In this document: piece after piece, positions 33,424 to 39,960 of the stretch
Layout: each line of letters opens with the position of its first letter
Numbering within the stretch: position 1 is the first letter of the stretch
Source: Micromonospora tulbaghiae
Lineage (GTDB): Bacteria > Actinomycetota > Actinomycetes > Mycobacteriales > Micromonosporaceae
DNA: 64,000 bases
Direction of reading: 5' to 3'
Assembly (NCBI RefSeq): GCF_900091605.1
Contig: NZ_FMCQ01000004.1
Coordinates: 124,001 to 188,000 of the forward strand
The notes under the pieces: generated by a model
Seen by the model: the letters and a program-made list of their open reading frames with translations, nothing else
Told to the model about the DNA's origin: nothing
The model's database searches: none
Position numbers and translations under genes: made by a program

Positions 33424-35936
33424 GGAACGTCTCCCCCGGCGGCGAACGGCACGATCAGCGCGGTGCGGTGCTCGTGCCGGTCAACGAGCAGGGCGCGGCC
33501 CTCGCGCGGGACGTACGCCAGGTCGTGCACGCCGAGGTGCAGGCCCAGGTCGGCGGCGGGGACGTTGAGCGCGACCAGGCCGGTCACGTCGTCGCGGTGC
33601 CCGCTGCCGCCGAGGTCGTCGGCGAGCCGGCGCAGCCCGCGCCACCAGCCGAGCACGTGCACGCCGCGCGCGGGGCCCTGGCGCAGCACGGCGCGCAGGT
33701 CGTCGTACCCGGAGCGGAACGTCGCCGGGTCGGAGGCGGCGAGCGTCGTGGCGGCGGCGTCCATCCCGAACACCACCAGGTAGGTGCGCCCGGTCGCCGG
33801 GTCGTCACCGGTTACGGTCTCGGCGAGCTGGGCGCGCAGCGCACCGGCGTCCAGGCGCCGGACCGGGTGCCCGGCGGCGGCCAGCGTCATGGCCAGGTCG
33901 TCGGCGGCGTCGGTGGTGCCCGGCGCAAGCGGCGCGAACAGGAACCGGGCGGTGCCGGGGGCGTGCTGGCGGGCCAGGGACAGGGTGGCCGACCGGAGCA
34001 CGTCCGCGCCGGCCGCCGAGGTGCCGACCACTGCCAGGTGCCGGCCGGGGCTGGCGTCGAGCGCGAACCCGGCCGGGCTGCCGGGGACGTCGACCACGCG
34101 GCCGACGAGCGCGTGCGGCGGGTCGGCGCCCGGTGCCAGCGCCGTCCAGGCGGGGTCGTCGGTGAGCCGGGGCGTCTCGTGTCCCCGGAAGACGGCAGGC
34201 GGGCGCGACCCGGCGGGGCGGGCCGCGTGCAGCTCGTGGCGCAGGGCGGCGAGGTCGGCCGAGGCGGCGTGCGCGTCGGGGAACCGCACCTCCACGTCCG
34301 AGCCGGGCCCGCCCGCGCCGGTGTTCACCACGGCGGCGCCGACTGTGAGTCCGCGTGCAGCGTCGTTGCGGGGATCCAGCACGGCGTCGCCGCCGGGCAG
34401 CGCGATCCGCAGCGGGAACTGCCCGAAGATCGCCTCGGCCCGGCCGTACAGCGCCTCGATCCCGGTGGTGCTCTGGCTCGCCAGCACCATGTGCAGGCCG
34501 TACGAGCGGCCCTTGCGGGCCAGTTCCTCGATCAGGTCGACCGCCTGCCGGGCCAGCGCGTCGTTGCCGGCGAACAGCACGTGGAACTCGTCGACGACTG
34601 TGACGATCCGGGGCGGCCGGGCGTTCGGCGGCAGGTCGGCCAGCCGGCTGACGCCGTGCCGCTTCAGCAGGTCGGCGCGGCGGCCCAGCTCGGCGCGCAG
34701 CTCGCGCAGCACCGCCACGCCGTACTCGCGGTCGGATTCGATGCCGACCGCGTCGGCGTGCGGCAGCCAGGACGGGTCACGGTCGGTGGGCACGAACTCG
34801 GTGAAGCTGACGCCCTCCTTGAAGTCGAGCAGCATCAGCCGCAGCTCGGCCGGGGAGTAGCGGGCGGCCAGCCCGTAGAGCACGTCCAGCAGCAGGACCG
34901 TCTTGCCGGCGCCGGTCCGCCCGCCGATCAGCCAGTGCGGGGTGGCGTCGTCGAACGCCACGCTCAGCGGCCGGCGGCCGGCCCGGCCGAGCGCGGTACG
35001 CAGCCCGGAGGCGGCGGACCCGGCCCAGCGCTGCGCGGGCAGCAGGTCGGCGAACGTGACGTTGTCCTGGCCGGCGGCCTCGGCGTACCGGCGGGCCAGC
35101 GCGGTCACCGTGGCGTGCGACGGGTCGCCGTCGAGCACCACGGGCGCGGCCAGCCCGCTGCCGTCGGTGCTGAAGGGGCGCCCGGGCGGGTCGCCGACGA
35201 GCGTGTACCGCTCGGTGACGCGCAGCTGGGTGGTGGCGCCCAGCGGCGGCGCGGCGGTCGGCCCGGCCGGTGGGTGGCCGGCCAGCAGCACGCAGACCGC
35301 AGCGGCCGGGCCGGCGTGGGTGAGCGCGGCCAGGCGGGCGAGTTCCCGGGGCGGTGGCGCGGACGCGGCGACCACCACCAGCAGCTCGCGGTCCTCCGGC
35401 GCGGACCGCTGGGCGGTACGGGCGTGCCGCTCGGCCAGGTCGAGCAGGGCCGTCGTCTCCGCCTCGGTGGTCGCCGTCGCGGCGAGCACCCCGGCGTCGT
35501 GCAGCGGGCGCAGCGGCAGGAAAGCCGCGCCGAAGGCGGCCTGGTCGATGCCGGCCACCCGGATGGCGCCGGCCGGGGCGGCGGTCAACAGCCGTACCAC
35601 CACCGCCCGCAGCAGCTCGCCGACGCGCGGGTCGCGGGCGTCCACGTCGACCGCCAGGTGCGCGCCCGCCCCGACCGGCACGAGCACCGGGAACGCGCCG
35701 TCGACTGTGGTCGCCGCGCCGAGGCGTACCGGAACGGGGTGGGTCGCGACGCGGGCCGTGCCGGGCACCGCGGCGGCCAGCTGACCGCCGAGGCGGGCCA
35801 GCCGCGCGACCAGCTCGGGGCTGCCCACGGGCGCCGGGCCGGCGGCGCCCAGCAGCCGCCGGGCCGCCTCCCAGTGCCGCACCGCCCGTCGATGCCGATC
35901 GACCGCCTGCCGGTACGCCGCCGCGAGTCTGCCCAC
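33420..35936 (-). CDS. FtsK/SpoIIIE domain ATPase
   Basis: 838 residues from GTG 35936 behind GGAGGGCGG; no start fits further upstream. The protein has no membrane helix. After ~330 residues with a helical N-terminus (VGRLAAAYRQAVDRHRRAV), the FtsK/SpoIIIE motor begins at Walker A IGGRTGAGKTVLLL (about 342) with Walker B IVTVVDEFHVLF (about 451) and a sensor-like LASQSTTGIEAL. A second nucleotide-fold-like part follows (HLAVVGTSAAGADVLRSATL), with a degenerate Walker A. This two-module layout recalls the EccC-type ATPases of type VII secretion, but with one intact motor. Its role is unknown; the ATGA-coupled membrane protein suggests a DNA- or protein-translocating complex. Confidence 0.85.
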   Translation of the reverse strand: MGRLAAAYRQAVDRHRRAVRHWEAARRLLGAAGPAPVGSPELVARLARLGGQLAAAVPGTARVATHPVPVRLGAATTVDGAFPVLVPVGAGAHLAVDVDARDPRVGELLRAVVVRLLTAAPAGAIRVAGIDQAAFGAAFLPLRPLHDAGVLAATATTEAETTALLDLAERHARTAQRSAPEDRELLVVVAASAPPPRELARLAALTHAGPAAAVCVLLAGHPPAGPTAAPPLGATTQLRVTERYTLVGDPPGRPFSTDGSGLAAPVVLDGDPSHATVTALARRYAEAAGQDNVTFADLLPAQRWAGSAASGLRTALGRAGRRPLSVAFDDATPHWLIGGRTGAGKTVLLLDVLYGLAARYSPAELRLMLLDFKEGVSFTEFVPTDRDPSWLPHADAVGIESDREYGVAVLRELRAELGRRADLLKRHGVSRLADLPPNARPPRIVTVVDEFHVLFAGNDALARQAVDLIEELARKGRSYGLHMVLASQSTTGIEALYGRAEAIFGQFPLRIALPGGDAVLDPRNDAARGLTVGAAVVNTGAGGPGSDVEVRFPDAHAASADLAALRHELHAARPAGSRPPAVFRGHETPRLTDDPAWTALAPGADPPHALVGRVVDVPGSPAGFALDASPGRHLAVVGTSAAGADVLRSATLSLARQHAPGTARFLFAPLAPGTTDAADDLAMTLAAAGHPVRRLDAGALRAQLAETVTGDDPATGRTYLVVFGMDAAATTLAASDPATFRSGYDDLRAVLRQGPARGVHVLGWWRGLRRLADDLGGSGHRDDVTGLVALNVPAADLGLHLGVHDLAYVPREGRALLVDRHEHRTALIVPFAAGGDVP

Positions 35937-36119
35937 CGTCCGCCCTCCGACGTTTGCGATCGAGGGGAACCCTAACGGACGCGCGCCGCACCGGCACGGG
36001 GCGCTCCGCACCGGGGATTCGTCCACTGTTCACCCGGCGTCGGGCGGGAGCACCGCCCACCGTTCCCCCGGCCCGGCTTGCCTTCCCTCAGCGAACCGTG
36101 CGCACAGGAAGGCGACGAC

Positions 36120-37532
36120 GTGACCACCTCACCTCTCTCCCGGCGGTCCCTGCTGCGCGGCGGCGCGGCCGGCGGACTCGGCATCGTGGTGGCCGGCAGC
36201 CTGGAGGCCATCGCCGGACCGGCCGCGGCCCGGCCCGCGTGCCGCCCCGCAGTCGGCTACGGCGACCTGGTGCCGGACCCGGCGGGCCTGCTGGCGCTGC
36301 CGCCCGGCTTCTCGTACACCGTCGTCGCGCAGGCCGGCGCGACGCTGCTGGAGTCCGGGCAGCCCACCCCGAGCGACGCGGACGGCACCGGCTGCTTCCG
36401 CGGCCCGCACGGCTCGGTGCTGGTGAACAACCACGAGATCGGCGGCGACGAGCCGTACCCGGTGCCGGCGCTACCAGGCCTCACCTACGACCCGGGCGCC
36501 CGCGGCGGCACCACCACCATCGAGGTGGACCGGCACGGGCGGCGGCTGCGCGAGTACGTCGGCGTGGCCGGCACGCACAACAACTGCGCCGGTGGCATCA
36601 CCCCGTGGGGCACGTGGTTGACCTGCGAGGAGACCGAGCAGCGGGCCGGTGGGCGGTATCTGAAGGACCACGGGTACGTCTTCGAGGTCGACCCGCACGA
36701 CCCGTCCGCCAACACCGACCCGGTGCCGCTGACGTTCCTCGGCCGGTACTCCCACGAGGCGGTCGCGGTCGACCCGTACACCCACTCGATCTACCTGACC
36801 GAGGACGCGAGCGGGCCCAACGGCCTGTACTTCCGGTGGACGCCGCCGCCCGGCTTCCGGGCCGGCAAGGGCGCGCTGCGGGCGCTGGCCCAGCGGCCCG
36901 ACGGCGGCACCGCCGGGAGCCTCGCCGCGATGCGCTGCCTGCGTGGCGACGCGCACGTGGCCGACCTGTCCGAGGCCACCACCCCGGGCACCCGGTATCG
37001 GGTGGAGTGGGTCGAGGTGCCGGACCGCGACGCGCGGACCGTGTCGGTCCGCAAGCAGTTCACCGACGCCGAGGTGACGCGCAGCCGCAAGCTGGAGGGC
37101 GCCTGGTGGGGCGACGGCGGCGCGTACTTCGTGGCCAGCTACGCCCGCCACGACGACGGGAGCGCGAACGAGCACGACGGCCAGGTGTGGTTCTACGACC
37201 CGCGCCGGCAGACGATCACGCTGAAGACCATCTTCGGGGTGAACACCGACCCGGAGGCCGACCACGGCAACTACGACGGGCCGGACAACATCACCGTCTC
37301 GCCGTACGGCGGGGTGATCCTGGCCGAGGACGGCGAGGGCGTGTCGCACCTGGTCGGCGTCACCGAGCAGGGCAGGGCGTACCCGCTGGCCCGCAACGAC
37401 CTCAACGACAGCGAGTTCACCGGGCCGACGTTCAGCGCGGACGGGAAGACGCTGTTCGCCAACATCCAGTCGCCGGGTTACGTGTTCGCGATCACCGGTC
37501 CGTGGGGGCGGCCGAGCAACGGGCACCGCTGA
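36120..37532 (+). CDS. PhoX-family (DUF839) secreted phosphatase-like protein
   Basis: 470 residues from GTG 36120 with AGGAAGG upstream. A twin-arginine signal (SRRSLLRGGAAGG) predicts Tat export. The beta-propeller of PhoX/DUF839 is visible: LPPGFSYTVVAQAG, RGPHGSVLVNNHEI, THNNCAGGITPWGTWLTCEE, YSHEAVAVDP and DGPDNITVSPYGGVILAEDG. PhoX enzymes are calcium/iron alkaline phosphatases released under phosphate starvation. A GTTCACCCGGC PhoP-box-like half site lies at 36028-36038, unconfirmed. The 3' end and terminator have a decayed duplicate at 39629-39849. Confidence 0.9.
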   Translation: MTTSPLSRRSLLRGGAAGGLGIVVAGSLEAIAGPAAARPACRPAVGYGDLVPDPAGLLALPPGFSYTVVAQAGATLLESGQPTPSDADGTGCFRGPHGSVLVNNHEIGGDEPYPVPALPGLTYDPGARGGTTTIEVDRHGRRLREYVGVAGTHNNCAGGITPWGTWLTCEETEQRAGGRYLKDHGYVFEVDPHDPSANTDPVPLTFLGRYSHEAVAVDPYTHSIYLTEDASGPNGLYFRWTPPPGFRAGKGALRALAQRPDGGTAGSLAAMRCLRGDAHVADLSEATTPGTRYRVEWVEVPDRDARTVSVRKQFTDAEVTRSRKLEGAWWGDGGAYFVASYARHDDGSANEHDGQVWFYDPRRQTITLKTIFGVNTDPEADHGNYDGPDNITVSPYGGVILAEDGEGVSHLVGVTEQGRAYPLARNDLNDSEFTGPTFSADGKTLFANIQSPGYVFAITGPWGRPSNGHR

Positions 37533-37541
37533 GAAGACGCC

Positions 37542-37573
37542 GGCCGGCGGTTCCCGGAGAGGGGCCGCCGGCC
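37542..37573 (+). terminator. Terminator of the phoX-like gene
   Basis: Nine-base arms GGCCGGCGG (37542-37550) and CCGCCGGCC (37565-37573) lie ten bases past the stop codon. The same hairpin, with a mutated loop, recurs at 39815-39846 in the phoX relic. Confidence 0.65.
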
Positions 37574-37634
37574 CGCCGCCACAACGACACGTGGACGTGA
37601 CGGCGCCTCTTCAGCAATCAGATCAACTCGGCAG

Positions 37635-37829
37635 TCAGGGCTGGGTCCACATCTCCTGCGCTGCTTGACGCGAACGCTCGCGCAGCATCACTCGGCGGCC
37701 GGGCGGCCACTGCTGCTCCACCTGAACGCGTTGCTTCCGTGCGCGAGCGCAGCCCTGGGCAGAGACGGCCATACCCCTCCGGGCCAGTTCGGCATCGAGA
37801 TCCTCAGCCAGCGTCGGTGCTGGTGTCAT
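37635..37829 (-). CDS. Small protein of unknown function, third gene of the HTH-DUF397 operon
   Basis: 64 residues. The start ATG overlaps the stop of the DUF397 frame by four bases (ATGA), which supports real translation. It is basic and helical (LAEDLDAELARRGMAVSAQG, ARARKQRVQVEQQW), with an antitoxin-like look at the N-terminus, but no family is recognised. Confidence 0.5.
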   Translation of the reverse strand: MTPAPTLAEDLDAELARRGMAVSAQGCARARKQRVQVEQQWPPGRRVMLRERSRQAAQEMWTQP

Positions 37830-38036
37830 CGGCGCTCGCTCGCGCCGATGACCTTGGCCAGACTGACGAAGCGCTGCCATGCTGCTGGCTCGAAGGCCAA
37901 GGTTCCCCCGGCTCGATCTTTAGAACTCCTAACTTTGGGTGCGTTGGAGTTGGCGCCAGCAGATGAGGGCGCAGGCGAGGCTGAGGAAGGACCCATCAGC
38001 GCTCTTTGTGCTCTTGCGCCATCGCGCACCGGTCAT
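37826..38036 (-). pseudogene. DUF397 protein, frame-disrupted
   Basis: The start ATG at 38036 overlaps the upstream HTH gene stop (ATGA) and reads MTGARWRKSTKSADGS, the standard DUF397 opening. That frame then ends at a stop near 37930. The family's C-terminal half, VRSSKDRAGGTLAFEPAAWQ followed by RFVSLAK, is found in another frame that stops at 37826. A frameshift near 37980-37990 is the simplest reading. DUF397 proteins of ~60-70 residues normally follow such HTH genes. The next gene is still ATGA-coupled, so the damage may be recent. Confidence 0.75.
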
Positions 38037-38800
38037 GTCCATGCTCTCGCCGCTTCCCTGATCAGGTCTAGTGACTGGGTTCGGGAAAGGGAGTCGCCTC
38101 TGATGCGCTCCCATCTACGGCTGAGCGTAGCAATGGCCGCAGCCTCATTTAGGAGCTGCGCGGACGCCTGACTGTCGACGTGCGCGACATGTTCGCCGGC
38201 GGGCAGTTCGGCGAGGATGAAGCCACCACCGAGCCCCGGATACATGCCGATGTCCCTCGGCACGAGGTGTAGCTGCACACCGGGCAGGGCTGCGCAGCGG
38301 AGCAGGTGCTCAAGCTGCTCTCGCATCAGCTCGCGGTCGCCGTAGGCCGACTGATGCAGCACACCCTCGAAGATGACCGCGACGACCAGGGGCGGGCGGT
38401 CCCGACGGAGGATCGCCTGTCGTTCGAGCCGCGAGGCGACCAGCTCATCGATCTCCGCCGAGGTCAGCGCCTCACCCCTGAGCGTGGCCCGCGCGTACGC
38501 CTCCGTCTGCAACAGTCCGGGCACCCAGGTGTGCTCGAACCAGCGGATCGACACGGCGTCCCGCTCCCAGTCGACCCACTCACGCAGCCACGGCGGCTCA
38601 CGGCGCTTGAGGACATCGGGCCAAAGGTCCCCGACGTCCCGCCCGAGGAGCGCCGCCACCTGCGCACGTCGGCGGGGTTGCGGAACGCGTCCCGGAGAGA
38701 TCCAACGAGCCGCCGTCTTCGGATCCACACCGGTCTGAGCTGCGAGGCTCTCTGCCGTTTCGCCAGCTTCGGTCATCGCCACCTGGAGTGCGTGATTCAT
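38033..38800 (-). CDS. HTH-XRE regulator with DUF5753 domain
   Basis: 255 residues from ATG 38800 behind GGGGAGGAAGG. The N-terminal HTH reads MNHALQVAMTEAGETAESLA and TGVDPKTAARWISPGRVPQP. The DUF5753 domain follows: WERDAVSIRWFEHTWVPGLLQTEAYARA, LVASRLERQAILRRDRPPL, VIFEGVLHQ and LPAGEHVAHVDSQASAQLL. These proteins are abundant in Streptomyces and Micromonospora, usually coupled to DUF397 genes, and regulate development or local genes. An ACCATAC-N11-GTATTGGT near-palindrome at 38836-38861 in the divergent gap is a possible operator. Confidence 0.9.
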   Translation of the reverse strand: MNHALQVAMTEAGETAESLAAQTGVDPKTAARWISPGRVPQPRRRAQVAALLGRDVGDLWPDVLKRREPPWLREWVDWERDAVSIRWFEHTWVPGLLQTEAYARATLRGEALTSAEIDELVASRLERQAILRRDRPPLVVAVIFEGVLHQSAYGDRELMREQLEHLLRCAALPGVQLHLVPRDIGMYPGLGGGFILAELPAGEHVAHVDSQASAQLLNEAAAIATLSRRWERIRGDSLSRTQSLDLIREAARAWT

Positions 38801-38924
38801 CCTTCCTCCCCTATGGACGTCCAGGACACCCCGACACCATACGACAACGCTGTGTATTGGTCCGGTAGCCGTCGGCAAGGTGGGGCACAGGTTGATGCCG
38901 CCGATATCCCAAGGGGGAGAACTC

Positions 38925-39272
38925 ATGCCCGACGACAGGCCGAAGGCGAGGCGTGCCGGCGCACCGCCGACCACGCCGACAAACACTCGACCGATCAAGG
39001 CGGGCGACCTCCTGCGCCTCGGCCGCGCGGCGAGCGTGCAGTTCTGCCGCCCGATCACGGTGCGCGTCATTCGGGAGATCGCCGAGCGCCACCCGTACGA
39101 CGGTTGGGCGTGGATCGAGGCGTACGAGTTGAACGGCAAGGGCGTCGCGGTCGCCAAGCGAGAGCTGTTCGTGCGGCTCGCCGGGCTGCGCTGGCTCAAT
39201 GCCGGTGCCGGGCAGGGGGCGGCCTTTGGGCACCGTGTTCGGATCGCCGCCCGGCCACAGGTGCCGGCGTGA
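38925..39272 (+). CDS. Small protein of unknown function, divergent from the HTH gene
   Basis: 115 residues from ATG 38925 with GGGGGAG at the right distance. A disordered basic N-terminus precedes a compact beta-rich domain (IKAGDLLRLGRAASVQFCRP, VRVIREIAERHPYDGWAWIE, AYELNGKGVAVAKRELFVR) that looks SH3-like. No family is recognised. It overlaps the next gene by GTGA and is transcribed away from the DUF5753 regulator, the likely controller. Confidence 0.7.
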   Translation: MPDDRPKARRAGAPPTTPTNTRPIKAGDLLRLGRAASVQFCRPITVRVIREIAERHPYDGWAWIEAYELNGKGVAVAKRELFVRLAGLRWLNAGAGQGAAFGHRVRIAARPQVPA

Positions 39273-39538
39273 GCACCGGCACCCGTCCGCATCTACCGAT
39301 GCGTCCACTCTGGATCTGCAAGCGCTGCGCTCACCCGTGGCCGTGCGCGGAGGCCCGGCTGGCGCTGCTGACCGAGTACGCGGGTGACCGCCTCGCCCTG
39401 TCGGTCTATCTGTGCGGGCAGCTTTACGACGCAGCTCAGGAGCTGCATCGCCTCAACCCGCACGAGGCCCCGAGCCCGCAAGCGCTGTTCGCCCGCTTCG
39501 TCGGCTGGGCGCCCTTGCGCTCGCCGCCGTTGCCGTGA
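39269..39538 (+). CDS. Small Cys-rich protein of unknown function
   Basis: 89 residues from GTG 39269, which overlaps the preceding stop (GTGA). It opens with a possible zinc knuckle, MRPLWICKRCAHPWPCAEAR (Cys-x2-Cys-x5-Cys), then a helical region LLTEYAGDRLALSVYLCGQL and HEAPSPQALFARFVGWAP. Pairs of this kind next to DUF5753 regulators are common in Micromonospora, from memory. No function can be assigned. Confidence 0.7.
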   Translation: MSTGTRPHLPMRPLWICKRCAHPWPCAEARLALLTEYAGDRLALSVYLCGQLYDAAQELHRLNPHEAPSPQALFARFVGWAPLRSPPLP

Positions 39539-39628
39539 GGTCGAGCCCGCTAAACCTCCTAAAGTGCTCGCGCGACGGGCCGAAAAAAGTTGCCGCCCCC
39601 CGGCGGGGAAGCATTTCACGCCCTGTCG

Positions 39629-39849
39629 CGTGACCGAGCAGGGCAAGGCGTCCCCGCCAGCCCGCAATAAGCTTCAATCGACAGCGAGTTCACCGGGCCG
39701 AACTCAGCGGGGGCGGGAGATTGCCGTCACCAACACCCACTCCTCCGGGTGGCGCATGTTCGCGATCAACAGACCGTGGGTCTGCCGCGCGACGTACACA
39801 GTCAGGAACGCGAAGGCCGGCGATTCCTGATTGGAAGCCGCCGGCCCTT
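39629..39849 (+). pseudogene. Decayed duplicate of the phoX 3' end and terminator
   Basis: From GTGACCGAGCAGGGCAAGGC (39630) through ACAGCGAGTTCACCGGGCCG (39681-39700) to TTCGCGATCAACAGACCGTGG the sequence follows the intact phoX 3' end (37358-37505) closely, with small indels that break the frame. The terminator hairpin is also copied: GGCCGGCG (39815-39822) and CGCCGGCC (39839-39846). The rest of the 422-base gap 39539-39960 holds nothing recognisable. It marks an insertion, duplication or gene-replacement event that placed the HTH patch beside phoX. Confidence 0.8.
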
Positions 39850-39960
39850 GCCAGCTCGGCCACTACGGCGGCCTTCGCAGCCGTCCATAACCGTCATGGC
39901 TACGGAGCGTTCAATTCGCTCGCGGCAACGTCATTGGTCTTCAAACTCACAGCAGCGGAG

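Noticed and set aside
32541..35975. An 1144-codon plus-strand open frame
   Set aside because: Antisense to the FtsK-like and membrane protein genes; composition only, no domain.
36028..36072. PhoP box upstream of the phoX-like gene
   Set aside because: Two GTTC(A/C)CCCGGC half sites are present, but 34 bases apart instead of the 11-base direct repeat of true PHO boxes. Kept only as a remark.
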